Assembly: GCA_025363455.1 (NCBI GenBank)
Contig: JANYDW010000070.1
Location: 1 to 64,000 of the forward strand
From: Oleiharenicola sp.
Lineage (GTDB): Bacteria; Verrucomicrobiota; Verrucomicrobiia; Opitutales; Opitutaceae
DNA: 64,000 nt
Direction of reading: 5' to 3'
A model generated the notes under the pieces. That model saw nothing but the letters and a program-made list of their open reading frames with translations, did not search any database and had not been told where the DNA came from. Shown here one piece after another: positions 24,894-33,323 of this stretch (the first letter of the stretch is position 1; every line of letters begins with the position of its first letter). The position numbers and the translations under genes are program-made.

Positions 24894-25346
24894 TCAGTTT
24901 CCGGCTCGGGCTTTCGCGTAGGAGGCCTGCAGGCGGTCCCAGGATGCGATGACATTGTCGCGCGCTGAGGCCCAGGTATCCGCGGTGGCGTTGCCCACGG
25001 CCCCGAGCTTTTCCTTGTAGTCGGCCTCGGAATCCTTGAGTTCGTTCATGGCGGCGCGGCGACTGGCACTGGCGGTGGCGTCGGAGTATTCGGCCCGCAG
25101 CTTGCTCACCCCTGCTTCGAAGTCAGCTTGGTGAGCCTTAAGTTTGAGGGTAATATTGGAGCGCTTCTCGAAGGTGTAGCCCTTGAGGTCGTCCCATCCC
25201 TCGACGATGGCGGCCTTGGTGTCATGGTAGACTTCCTTGGTCTTGTCGGTGATGTCCTCGCGGTTATTCTTGGCGCAGGCGGCGAGGATCAGCGCGGACA
25301 GCCCCGCGGTGAGGAGAAGGGTGGAGCGAAGGATTTTGTTTTTCAT
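24894..25346 (-). CDS. helical lipoprotein, unknown function
   Basis: The 150-residue product has a lipoprotein signal (MKNKILRSTLLLTAGLSALI, lipobox LAAC). The rest is predicted to be mostly helical with heptad character: DITDKTKEVYHDTKAAIVEG, LKAHQADFEAGVSKLRAEYS and NVIASWDRLQASYAKA. It resembles small YtxH- or apolipophorin-like stress lipoproteins, but no family is certain. It is convergent with the DTW gene (nine bases between the stops). Confidence 0.7.
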   Translation of the reverse strand: MKNKILRSTLLLTAGLSALILAACAKNNREDITDKTKEVYHDTKAAIVEGWDDLKGYTFEKRSNITLKLKAHQADFEAGVSKLRAEYSDATASASRRAAMNELKDSEADYKEKLGAVGNATADTWASARDNVIASWDRLQASYAKARAGN

Positions 25347-25705
25347 GAGTAAGAGTGGGTGATCTAACCCAATTTGACCAAATCGAGGGACTCGGGTTGC
25401 GGCGCCTTGGATAATAAATCTGCGCATAAACGGGAACTAAATCCCGCCACCTATGATGGTCAACTCTACAACAAGGCCTAGCGACAATGGGGCGACGACG
25501 ACAACCACGCGAGCGAGAACGTCGCTAATTTTCCACGGTGCCGCGCGCGACTGCCCTCAAGGCAAACAAGAACGCGAGTGTCTGGCAGCACCAGCGGATC
25601 AAGAGGCCCCGGATCAGGACGCAGCGTCCTCATCGCTGGCGACAACCAGCGTGAGGGCGGAAAGGATGAAAACGACGGCAAGCATGGCGTTTGGCGCGGG
25701 GCGGC
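25347..25705. other. 359-base gap without a supported gene
   Basis: This stretch separates the lipoprotein and SDR genes. Frames on both strands lack conserved motifs and have atypical composition. One 23-codon minus-strand frame (25685-25614) encodes a hydrophobic stretch beginning MLAVVFILSALTLVVAS, but it has no ribosome site and is too short to support. The lipoprotein promoter should lie near 25350-25450. Confidence 0.5.
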
Positions 25706-26446
25706 CTAGGTCAGGCGGACGCCACCATCGATGACGATGTTTTCCCCGATGATATAGCTGGAATCGTTTGAGAGGAGGAAGCGCACCAGCTTTGCGACCT
25801 CGTCGGCCGTGCCGAACCGCTTAAAGAGCGACTGGGACGCCATGGACTCCTCGAAGCCCTTCTGCGCGTCGGCGGGGAAGCCCAGCTTGTTGTAGATGGG
25901 CGTCGAGATGGGGCCGGGGCTGAGCGTGTTGATCCGGACGCCGCGCGGGGCGAGCTCCACGGCGAGGGATTTGCCGAGGGAGACCACCGCCGCCTTGGTG
26001 GCGGAGTAGATGCTCGTCGTGGGGAAGCCGAGTTCGGCGACCACGGAGGCGTTCAAGACCAAGGCGCTTGGGTTCGCCAGGAGCGGGAGCAGCGACTGCA
26101 GCTGGAAATAGGGTCCGCGGACGTTGACGTTGAACATGTCCTCGAAGTTCTGTGGGGTCATGGCCTCGACCGGACCGAATTGACCGATCCCCGCGTTGAG
26201 GAACACCCCGTCTATTTGCGCGGCGTGTTTCTTGACCTCGGCGCCGAGCGCCTGGGCCTCGGCCAGCGAACCGGAGTCTGACTTGATAATGACGGTGCCG
26301 GCGGGCAGTTCCTTCTCCGCGGCGGCGAGGGTCGCGGGATTGCGGCCCGTGACGATGACCTTCGCGCCTTCGGCGCTCAGGAGCTTGGCGGCGGCCAGAC
26401 CGATGCCGGTCGTGCCACCAGTGATGAGGATGGTGTTGTTTTTCAT
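25706..26446 (-). CDS. SDR-family oxidoreductase
   Basis: The 246-residue protein is a classical short-chain dehydrogenase. The cofactor motif TGGTTGIG is at residues 9-16, NAG lies in VFLNAGIG, and the catalytic YxxxK is in SIYSATKAA. Arg in the GRNP segment after beta2 suggests NADPH preference. The substrate is unknown. The ATG at 26446 directly precedes the first strand. Upstream is a TetR gene on the same strand, and both genes have the same 16-bp palindrome in front, so the regulator very probably represses this gene. Confidence 0.9.
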   Translation of the reverse strand: MKNNTILITGGTTGIGLAAAKLLSAEGAKVIVTGRNPATLAAAEKELPAGTVIIKSDSGSLAEAQALGAEVKKHAAQIDGVFLNAGIGQFGPVEAMTPQNFEDMFNVNVRGPYFQLQSLLPLLANPSALVLNASVVAELGFPTTSIYSATKAAVVSLGKSLAVELAPRGVRINTLSPGPISTPIYNKLGFPADAQKGFEESMASQSLFKRFGTADEVAKLVRFLLSNDSSYIIGENIVIDGGVRLT

Positions 26447-26474
26447 AGGAAAAGAAGAGGGGAGGTTGTTGAAA

Positions 26475-26490
26475 TGGAATAAACGTTCCA
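26475..26490. promoter_or_regulatory. putative TetR operator in front of the SDR gene
   Basis: TGGAATAAACGTTCCA is a near-perfect palindrome (TGGAA and TTCCA arms) 29 bases before the SDR start. It shares arms and spacing with the palindrome upstream of the TetR gene. Confidence 0.75.
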
Positions 26491-26507
26491 AAATAGGCAG
26501 AAGAAAA

Positions 26508-27095
26508 TCAGTCGAGGATCTGCACGGCCAGGCGGGCGGATTGCCGGAGAGATTCTTTGTCGCCGAGGGCGCGGGAGGCGACCGCGAGGCCGAGGATGGT
26601 GTGGTAAAGGAAACGGGCGAGGGCGACGGGGTCCTTGGCCTTTGCGATCTCGCCCTTGCGCTGGGCGGCACTGAGGCGGGAGACGAAGATGCCTTCGATC
26701 TCGCGCGCGTGGGCTTGAGCTAGGGCGCGGGTGTCGGCGTCGTGCGGGGAGAGCTCCACCATAGAGTTCACCATAAGGCAACCGGGCGAGCCATTGGCGC
26801 AGCTGCCGGAAATCATCGCCTCGAAGAAATCGGTGAAGGCTTCGCGGACGGGAGTGTCCGTGTCTTCCAATTTGCGGCGGATGCTGTCGAGGCTGCGGTC
26901 AAGGTAGCGCCTGAGCGCGGTCTGGTAGAGGGCATGTTTGTCGCCATAGGTGTCGTAGAGACTCTGGCGGCTGACCCCCAGTTCGTCGACCAGGTCGGCA
27001 AAGGACGTGTACTTGAAGCCGCGCGCGCGGAACAGCTCGAGGGCTTGGTCGAGCACTTCAGCTTCATCGAACTCCTTTACGCGAGGCATAGGCAT
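26508..27095 (-). CDS. TetR/AcrR-family repressor
   Basis: The 195-residue protein has an N-terminal helix-turn-helix (ALELFRARGFKYTSFADLVD, ELGVSRQSLYDTYGDKHALY) and an all-helical ligand domain. SGSCANGSPGCLMVNS resembles the Cys-containing loop of the TetR_C subgroup seen in LmrA/YxaF-like regulators. The start could be 27095 or 27089 (MPMPRV or MPRV). It probably controls itself and the downstream SDR gene through twin palindromes. Confidence 0.9.
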   Translation of the reverse strand: MPMPRVKEFDEAEVLDQALELFRARGFKYTSFADLVDELGVSRQSLYDTYGDKHALYQTALRRYLDRSLDSIRRKLEDTDTPVREAFTDFFEAMISGSCANGSPGCLMVNSMVELSPHDADTRALAQAHAREIEGIFVSRLSAAQRKGEIAKAKDPVALARFLYHTILGLAVASRALGDKESLRQSARLAVQILD

Positions 27096-27098
27096 ATA

Positions 27099-27114
27099 TG
27101 GAACGACTGTTCCA
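27099..27114. promoter_or_regulatory. putative TetR operator (autoregulation)
   Basis: TGGAACGACTGTTCCA is a 6-bp-arm palindrome (TGGAAC/GTTCCA) with a 4-base centre, three bases upstream of the TetR start at 27095. The arms match the SDR-upstream site at 26475-26490. Confidence 0.78.
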
Positions 27115-27148
27115 GATACTGCAAGAACTATTTCTGAACTCAAACTCT

Positions 27149-27880
27149 TTAACGCCGGAAGCCCCGGTCGGCGGATCTGACCAAGGTGGGAGTGCGCAGG
27201 GACGCGCCGTCGCCGGTGAATTCATTCCGGTCCCCACCTCCGAGGTCGAAGGTGCTTAAAATAGGCCGCGGGGAGGAGTAAATAGAGGGCGCATTGCTGT
27301 AATAATCGCGTCCGTAGCTACTGCCAAGGATGTCTTCGGAGTAGCGGGAGAAGCCGACGCTTAGACCGAGTCCAGAAACCGGGTCGAAGTAGCTGACCCA
27401 CGCCCCGACCTCGCGGTAGTTGCGACCGCCACTGGCCCAGCCCATGGTGAGTGACATCCCGCCGTGGACCTGCATCCGGCCCCGTTCGCTGAGAATTTCG
27501 CCATCCCTCACGCGCGGGCGTTCCCGTGGCTGCGCTTGCGGAGCGGTGGCGATGACCGTGCTGATCAGTTCGTCGAGCTTCGCCAGCTGCTCCGGCGTCA
27601 ACCGGTCCAGGCCGGCTTCCTTGGTTTCGGCTTCCGAGTAGCGCCGGGTAAAGCGATCGGTGAGGGCGGGCGCGCGGGTATGACGGGTGGTGTCTGCCGC
27701 CACCAGCCGGTCAAGCGCGGCTAGTTCAGGAGCGGTCAGGCTGGTGAGCCCGGCCTCCGTCTTTTGCTCCGATGAGAGGGAAGCGGTGAACCCACCGCTG
27801 GCGGCCGGCAGCGGCGAGCCCAAGACGGCCAGCAAGCCCGTGAGCAGCACGCCGGAGCGAATGACGCGGAACGGGATCAT
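27149..27880 (-). CDS. exported protein with two internal repeats, unknown
   Basis: The 243-residue product has a signal peptide (VIRSGVLLTGLLAVLGSPLP). The mature N-terminal half holds two copies of a helical motif: KTEAGLTSLTAPELAALDRL (about residue 40) and TKEAGLDRLTPEQLAKLDEL (about residue 87). The C-terminal half is glycine-, serine- and tyrosine-rich. I do not recognise a family. The repeat looks like a helix pair with a conserved L-T-x-x-E/Q-L-A-x-L-D core and could be a protein-interaction or cell-wall module. Confidence 0.7.
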   Translation of the reverse strand: MIPFRVIRSGVLLTGLLAVLGSPLPAASGGFTASLSSEQKTEAGLTSLTAPELAALDRLVAADTTRHTRAPALTDRFTRRYSEAETKEAGLDRLTPEQLAKLDELISTVIATAPQAQPRERPRVRDGEILSERGRMQVHGGMSLTMGWASGGRNYREVGAWVSYFDPVSGLGLSVGFSRYSEDILGSSYGRDYYSNAPSIYSSPRPILSTFDLGGGDRNEFTGDGASLRTPTLVRSADRGFRR

Positions 27881-27985
27881 GCGGCTTGTGACCGCGGGCC
27901 CGGCCTCGAGTTCCAGCAGGGATTGATGGGCGGATTGGTCGCCAAGGAAGACATGGAAAACACTGAATAGGGTTGGCCTTGTCCG

Positions 27986-29722
27986 CTAGAACCCGACTTC
28001 CTGGCGGACGAACTTCACGGCCGGGCTGCCCACGGATAGCACAAGGTCGTGGTAATCCTTCAGGTTGAATTTCGCCCCGAGTTTCTTTTCGGCGGCCGCG
28101 CGCATGTCGTCATGCTCGGCCGTGCCGACGAAATAGGTGGCGAGCTGTGTGTAGGAGAGCTGGGCGCGCTGCCACTTGGCGACCGCCTCACCCTCCTCTT
28201 GGAAGCCGCGTTTCATCATTAACTCGAGGCCCTGCTCCTTCGTCATGCCGTGCATATGGATCCCCTGGTCGAGTATGGCATTGCAGAGCACGCGCAGGCG
28301 CATCTTGAGCTGTTGCATATGCGTCTCGGGCCCGCCGAAGCCGGCCTCGGCCATCACGCGCTCGGTATAGACCGCCCAGCCCTCGATAAAGCTGCCACTC
28401 TGAAAAATGGCCCGCACGAGCGTCGGCGCTTGGAATTGGTTGGAATGAGCGAGCTGCAGGAAATGGCCGGGCATGGCCTCGTGCACCATCAGGTCGCGCA
28501 TCATGTAGTTGTTGTACTCGCGGAAGAACGAGTCGCGACGCGCCGGAGTCCAGTCGGACGGCGTGGGCTCGATGGCCACGAAGGTCTTGCCGTCCGGCTC
28601 GAGCGCGCCGGGCGAGTCGCAGTAGGCGATGCCGCGCCCGCGCTTGAATTCCGGGGTGACGATCAGCTCGATCGGGGTCGTGGGCACGGCCATGAGATCG
28701 TGGGCCCGGACGAAGTCGGTGCAGAGCTGAAGCGTGGTGCGGCCATAGGCAACGATCGTGTCATTGTTTTGGTGTTCCTGGGCGAGGTGATCGAGGACGG
28801 CCTTAATCACCTTGTGCTGGTCGGCCGTGTCGGCGGCAACCGCGCTGGGAAAATAATTCCGGTAGAGTGGGAGCGCGGTCGCGTAGAGCTGGCCGGTGAC
28901 CCGGTCCAATTCGTGCTCGGCCCGGGTGAGGATCTGCTCGGGAGTCAGGTCGGAAGCGAGCGTGTAGCGCAGGTTCTTGCGGTAGAGCTCGGCGCCGATG
29001 CGGAAATCGCCCTTCGAGCGCGGCAGCAGATCCTTCTCAAGCCACGTCTTGTACTCAGTAAGGGCGGCGGCGGCCTTCTCTTGGAGCGGGGCGAGATCGG
29101 CCTTCAAGGCGGGCGCCTCAGCGAAGAGTGGATCCAGGCCCTCGCGCACGAGGTCGATGGCGCCCTTCACCTGCTTGATGGCGGTTTGCGTGTAAATCTC
29201 TGGCGGATTGACCAGGTTGGCCTTGGCTTGGACGATCACCTGAGGGATGGCCATGAGGCGCATGGCGGCATCGCGGAGTCGATGGTCGGCGGGCGCAAAG
29301 TTGCGGGCGGTGAGCAGGTAGAGGGCGTTGGCGAGGCTGGTGTTGTAGGACAGCGGATCCCAGTTCTGGGGCTTGAGCTCGGTGATATAAAAGATCTGGG
29401 CCTCGAGGTTCAGCCGGAGGATCTGGGCGTCCACACGGTTCGGACCGGTAAGCTGAGTCGCGTCAATTTTTGCCAGGGTCGAGAGATGCTGGTGGAAATG
29501 GTCAACCTGCGACTGGAAACCTGCCGGGCTGTAGTCGGTCAGCATCCCGTCGAAGCGGTGGTCGCCCAGGGCGGTCGCATTTTCGGGATTGAAGCGGAGA
29601 TAGTCATCAAGGCAGACCTTGGCCGCGGTCTCGAATGCCGTGTCGGCAGCGGTCTTGGCGGGCAGAGAGGTGAGCAGGGTGGAGCCCAGGCCTAGGAGAG
29701 TGAGGAGGGGGGTAAGTTTCAT
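27986..29722 (-). CDS. DUF885 protein (putative metallopeptidase-like)
   Basis: The 578-residue product starts MKLTPLLTLLGLGSTLLTSL, a signal peptide. DUF885 features are clear: the conserved VHEAMPGHFLQL (HExxPxH) near residue 425, followed by IEGWAVYTERVMAE, whose Glu and His/Tyr neighbours resemble zinc ligands of M32-like peptidases. TPEQILTRAEHELDRV lies in the middle. Activity is inferred from motif only. It is a single minus-strand gene. Confidence 0.87.
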   Translation of the reverse strand: MKLTPLLTLLGLGSTLLTSLPAKTAADTAFETAAKVCLDDYLRFNPENATALGDHRFDGMLTDYSPAGFQSQVDHFHQHLSTLAKIDATQLTGPNRVDAQILRLNLEAQIFYITELKPQNWDPLSYNTSLANALYLLTARNFAPADHRLRDAAMRLMAIPQVIVQAKANLVNPPEIYTQTAIKQVKGAIDLVREGLDPLFAEAPALKADLAPLQEKAAAALTEYKTWLEKDLLPRSKGDFRIGAELYRKNLRYTLASDLTPEQILTRAEHELDRVTGQLYATALPLYRNYFPSAVAADTADQHKVIKAVLDHLAQEHQNNDTIVAYGRTTLQLCTDFVRAHDLMAVPTTPIELIVTPEFKRGRGIAYCDSPGALEPDGKTFVAIEPTPSDWTPARRDSFFREYNNYMMRDLMVHEAMPGHFLQLAHSNQFQAPTLVRAIFQSGSFIEGWAVYTERVMAEAGFGGPETHMQQLKMRLRVLCNAILDQGIHMHGMTKEQGLELMMKRGFQEEGEAVAKWQRAQLSYTQLATYFVGTAEHDDMRAAAEKKLGAKFNLKDYHDLVLSVGSPAVKFVRQEVGF

Positions 29723-29874
29723 TTGCCCGCCATTGTGGGCCCGTGTCATACGCGGCTCAAGTGAAGAAAGGTGGCGTCTGGAGACCAGAAGACACGGGAG
29801 CAGGGTCTATTATGAATCTTCTGCTGTGTTCCGGTGTAAGGTAGGTTCCTGTCCATCCCCGCCCCAAATCAGAC

Positions 29875-31236
29875 ATGCTTTCCTTCGCCAATCTGCCCCC
29901 GTCCTCTCTGCTTCTCGGAGCCTTTGTCCGCGGGTGTCGCTGGCTCGGCGCCGGGGCGGTCGCCCTCGTCATGGTTGGCGGGTTGGTCGCGGCCGAGCTG
30001 GCTGCGCCGGCGAAGGCCGAGTTTGGCAAGGACATCCAGCTCGCGCCGTTCGTGGTGAACGGCAAAAAACTCTCCATCTCGATTCATGCGCGCACCAAGC
30101 CGGATCGGGCCTATGCCGAGAAATTCGCGGATGAAGTGGTCGAGATCGCCTACGAGACCATCGGGGATTCCACCGGCAAGGGCCTGATCATTGTCGGTCG
30201 GGAAGGGGAGCCGCATCCGCTGGTGGTCTTTAGGAAGTTCCAGGCGATGGCGGCGGCCGGCCAGCTCGATCCCGCCGTCGCGACCAAGTCGGCTGAGCTG
30301 ACCGCCAAGATGACGGCTTGGAAGGCGGAGTTCCACCTGGATGCCCTCGACGACGACAAGGCGGAAAACGAGGCTCCGGCCCGACCGGCCAACAAGGACG
30401 CGCCCAAGGAATTCAAGGTGTCGCTCAACATGATCATGCCAGCCCTGCCGTTGCCTTTGGAAGGATTGTTGGCCAAGCTCTACCAGTTATACTGGGCGGA
30501 AGGCTTTGACGACGCGCGGATCGAAAAGAAGCTGCGATCGCTCACGCTGGCCGACTTGGAGGGCAAGACGCTGGCCCAATACGACTGGGTCTTCTACCTG
30601 CCGCCCCGCAATGCGGCCGGCGACGTGATGGATGACCTGATGAAGCAGTTCATGAAGCAGGAGAAAATGGGGTTGTTCAAACGCGCGGCGATCCGGAGCG
30701 CCCTGTTTGTGTTCAGCCCCGCGATCAAATCGGCGATCGAGGGTATGCGGAAAAGCGCGCTGTACCTGACCGTGCTGCGCGCCGAAAGCCACTACAGCCA
30801 GGACGACATCAAGGCCCTGACTGGCGCCTACGGGAGGGTGCTGATGCCGGACTTCAAGTTCACCAGCGGCTCCGAGCACCAGCGCGCGCTGGAGGCGATC
30901 GAGAAGCAGAAGGTCGAGAACGCCGAGTATGCGAAGGACCCCTTCGTGAAGCCCGCCCGCCTCGCCACCTTCGATCCGGCGGCCTATGCGGCCGGCGAGG
31001 GGGAATACACGGCCAAGCCGCCGGAGGTCACACACCGGTTCAAGCGCGAGGGCGATTCCTTCCAGTGGATTCACCGGAACGGCAAGCCACGGGTCTTTTT
31101 TCCCGCCGGCGACCGCCTCCTCGTCAACGAGGAGGGTACGATGACGATCCGGTTCCTCGTCGATGACAAGGGCGTCGTCACCGGGGTGGAAGAACGCTGG
31201 GTCCGCCGCCGGCAGACGATCCCGCGCAAAATCTAG
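29875..31236 (+). CDS. exported protein, unknown family
   Basis: The 453-residue product has a signal or anchor near residues 22-45 (GAGAVALVMVGGLVAAEL). No known family is recognised. It has charged alpha-helical stretches, a KMTAWKAEFHLDALDDDKAE acidic linker, and a compact C-terminal part (TMTIRFLVDDKGVVTGVEER) that looks like a beta-hairpin domain. No catalytic motif is visible. A composite repeat zone follows it. Confidence 0.72.
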   Translation: MLSFANLPPSSLLLGAFVRGCRWLGAGAVALVMVGGLVAAELAAPAKAEFGKDIQLAPFVVNGKKLSISIHARTKPDRAYAEKFADEVVEIAYETIGDSTGKGLIIVGREGEPHPLVVFRKFQAMAAAGQLDPAVATKSAELTAKMTAWKAEFHLDALDDDKAENEAPARPANKDAPKEFKVSLNMIMPALPLPLEGLLAKLYQLYWAEGFDDARIEKKLRSLTLADLEGKTLAQYDWVFYLPPRNAAGDVMDDLMKQFMKQEKMGLFKRAAIRSALFVFSPAIKSAIEGMRKSALYLTVLRAESHYSQDDIKALTGAYGRVLMPDFKFTSGSEHQRALEAIEKQKVENAEYAKDPFVKPARLATFDPAAYAAGEGEYTAKPPEVTHRFKREGDSFQWIHRNGKPRVFFPAGDRLLVNEEGTMTIRFLVDDKGVVTGVEERWVRRRQTIPRKI

Positions 31237-31443
31237 TGCTACTCCGTTAGCTTCATCAACCCACCCCGTCGCTGCGCGCCACCTCTCTTCATCCGGAATC
31301 ATTCGATCGAATTGGGTGGAACGCGGCCTCTGGACGCGTTTTCTCCTCCGTGTATCCTCCGAACCCGTCCGGAGACCGGGTTCCACCATTTAGTCCGGAC
31401 ACCCGCGAATGATAACACGGCTTAACTGAACGCTTCTGGCTCA

Positions 31444-31515
31444 ATAGAGGGGATCCAAACCAAGGTCGCCTGATTCCACGCTGGAGAGGGGTGCCCGGTT
31501 GGGCGGGGTGTGTTG
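31444..31515. repeat. partial copy of the ACACACCCCG palindromic repeat
   Basis: ATAGAGGGGATCCAA is followed by CCACGCTGGAGAGGGGTGCC and GGGCGGGGTGTGT. The same modules in the same order occur at 57559-57629, and a related arm lies in the YcaQ-like gene at 49363-49405. The left arm is degraded here. Confidence 0.7.
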
Positions 31516-31562
31516 GGTGCGAGTAACCTAAAGGAGTCCTCGGTTGCGGCCGAGCGCTTTAT

Positions 31563-31585
31563 TTCGCTGTGGGTCCAATACCCCG
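31563..31585. repeat. 23-base dispersed repeat (TCGCTGTGGGTCCAATACCC)
   Basis: These 23 bases are identical, in inverse orientation, to 49822-49844. Both copies are followed by a small palindrome (AAGCTT core here, GAGCCTGCTC there). It lies in a non-coding zone between the gene ending at 31236 and the gene ending at 31785. Confidence 0.75.
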
Positions 31586-31640
31586 AAGCTTCGGCCGTCG
31601 CCAGGCCTATGGCCGACAGGTGCTCCGGCTTGGTCGGGAT

Positions 31641-31717
31641 GTAGGAGCCTGCTTGCAGGCGATTCTACGGTCGGTCCGGTGGCGGGCGTTCCGAATCGCC
31701 TGCCAGCAGGCTCCTAC
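31641..31717. repeat. REPIN, hairpin core CCTGC-TT-GCAGG (family B)
   Basis: GTAGGAGCCTGCTTGCAGGC (31641-31660) is answered by the inverted copy ending GCAGGCTCCTAC at 31717, with 29 bases between. Each half has a GTAG foot followed by a hairpin, the standard architecture of REP sequences. A single half of the same family is at 57430-57451. Confidence 0.85.
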
Positions 31718-31784
31718 AAAAAAGGGCCAGAAACAGCGACCTGGCGGGTCGGACCAATGGATCGGGGGCTTGCCCCGAAAATCT

Positions 31785-32171
31785 CTATTTCTGCGCGGGG
31801 GCGCGCTTGGCCGTGACCTGTTCGGTGCCGAATTCACCCACCACGCGCGTGAGCTTGATCTCGTCGCCGGCGATCGTGCCGCTGTAGGTGATGGTAATTT
31901 CGTTTCCATCAAGTGCCATCGGCTCGGAGAACGACACCTTGTCGCCGTCCACCTTGATGTCTTTCAACGCCACCGTACCCTTGCCCATCGAGTGGTCGTG
32001 CGTGGCTTGACCCGTAAGTTTCTTATCCGCGAGCTTGAATTCATAGACATATTTCTGGACCCCGATCGGGGAGTCGAATTCGGCGAGCCATTTGCCGGCG
32101 ACGTCGGCGGCATGGGTCGGGAGTACGGCGGCGATCAGCAGGGCGACGAAGGCGAGGGGGCGAAGTTTCAT
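31785..32171 (-). CDS. small exported protein, unknown
   Basis: The 128-residue product starts MKLRPLAFVALLIAAVLPTH, a signal peptide. The mature part is a predicted beta-sandwich or lipocalin-like fold: VAGKWLAEFDSPIGVQKYVY, KKLTGQATHD, VSFSEPMALDGNEITITYSG. Such proteins (about 110 mature residues with W-x-x-x-F near the start) are common exported proteins with no known role in Opitutaceae-like genomes. The start at 32171 is chosen for the signal. Confidence 0.75.
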   Translation of the reverse strand: MKLRPLAFVALLIAAVLPTHAADVAGKWLAEFDSPIGVQKYVYEFKLADKKLTGQATHDHSMGKGTVALKDIKVDGDKVSFSEPMALDGNEITITYSGTIAGDEIKLTRVVGEFGTEQVTAKRAPAQK

Positions 32172-32244
32172 AAGGGTGATGGGCAGCATGCAACATTGCC
32201 ATCAGATGCAAACCCTGAAATCGGCCAGCCGCCGGCTCACTCCG

Positions 32245-33177
32245 TCAGTTCTGCTTCGCTGGCTTCTCCTGGACCTGCGAGTCGGGTACAACGCCGACAA
32301 TCTGGAGCTCGCCGAGCCTGACCTTGCCCTCGCGATCAAATTGCCGGATCAACCGGCCGCTATCCTCGCCGAAATATTTCGAAGCCTTGGCCAGCATATA
32401 GGCTGCGGCCTCGTTGAATTTGTTGCCCTGCGCCTGCACGCTCACGCGCGTAGCCCACAACAGCTTCCTCTGGCCCGTCTTGACGGCCGTCGGGAAATCG
32501 TAGGCGGAGACCACGAAAAAATAACGCTCATTCTCGATGTCATCGTTCAAGTCATCAAAGGCCGTGCCGGCGCCGGCAAAACGGGCCGGGCCATCACGCC
32601 CATTGATTTCGTCGACGTAACCGAGCAGCTTGGCGTTGTACTCATTGGCCTTCCGGCGCATGTTGTTGGCCATGTTCAATTGGATGAGCGCCGATTCCGC
32701 CTCGCCATTTTCTGCGAAAGTCTGCGCAGTCGCCGGCCCCGACATGGCGGAGAATCTCCCGGCGGGCCCGCCTCTCGCCTGCGCGACCTGGTTCATGGCA
32801 TTGCCGAAAGCCTCGGCTTGATCGCGGTAGACTCCGTCATTGAGCGGGATCGTTTTGCCCCAGGTGATCAGGAGGAGGAACTTGGCCTGTTTTGCATCTG
32901 GCGCGAGGAGGTAGTTATGCGCCGCGAGGAGCTGGGCCGTGAGCCCGGCGATCTGGGGAAACTTTACCTTGTCGATCGAGGCGTCTACACCCACTCCCGG
33001 CAAATAGCTGCCATTGGCGAGGGCGTAATATTCGCGCTGGAATGTACCATCGGCCGCCTTGGGACGCTGGTAACCGTTGTAGGTGTGCGAAAATACCGCG
33101 GTGATGATGCGGTCATTGGACGCTTGGGCCGTCGCCACGGCCAGCAGAAGGAGGGAAATAGGGAGGAGTTTATTCAT
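32245..33177 (-). CDS. exported protein, tandem paralogue 1
   Basis: The 310-residue product has a signal peptide (MNKLLPISLLLLAVATAQAS). It is clearly related to the gene at 33324-34298 along its whole length: ITAVFSHTYNGYQRPK, REYYALANGSYLPGVGVDAS, LLLITWGKTIPLND, ERYFFVVSAYDFPTAVKTGQ, ASKYFGEDSGRLI. No family is recognised. The strand ADFLLV/AKFLLLITWGKT is reminiscent of DUF4136-like lipoproteins, but the match is weak. The duplication has diverged mainly in the middle region, which here lacks the Ala/Gly-rich stretch. Confidence 0.75.
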   Translation of the reverse strand: MNKLLPISLLLLAVATAQASNDRIITAVFSHTYNGYQRPKAADGTFQREYYALANGSYLPGVGVDASIDKVKFPQIAGLTAQLLAAHNYLLAPDAKQAKFLLLITWGKTIPLNDGVYRDQAEAFGNAMNQVAQARGGPAGRFSAMSGPATAQTFAENGEAESALIQLNMANNMRRKANEYNAKLLGYVDEINGRDGPARFAGAGTAFDDLNDDIENERYFFVVSAYDFPTAVKTGQRKLLWATRVSVQAQGNKFNEAAAYMLAKASKYFGEDSGRLIRQFDREGKVRLGELQIVGVVPDSQVQEKPAKQN

Positions 33178-33323
33178 GATAACGAAGAGCGCAGAATTCA
33201 GGCGCCATCTTCCCAGAAATAATCCATGGCGGCGTGATTTCGCAAGTGCCAAGCCCGCCGGTGCAGCCCACGCGGCCGCGCCGGAACGTAACGGCCCGAC
33301 AGCCAGCCAGTCAGTCCTGCCGT

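Noticed and set aside
25614-25685. 23-codon hydrophobic peptide frame on the minus strand
   Set aside because: Too short, without ribosome site or conservation evidence; hydrophobic runs are common by chance in GC-rich DNA.
28250-29695. 481-codon plus-strand frame opposite the DUF885 gene
   Set aside because: Antisense shadow with no recognisable domain.
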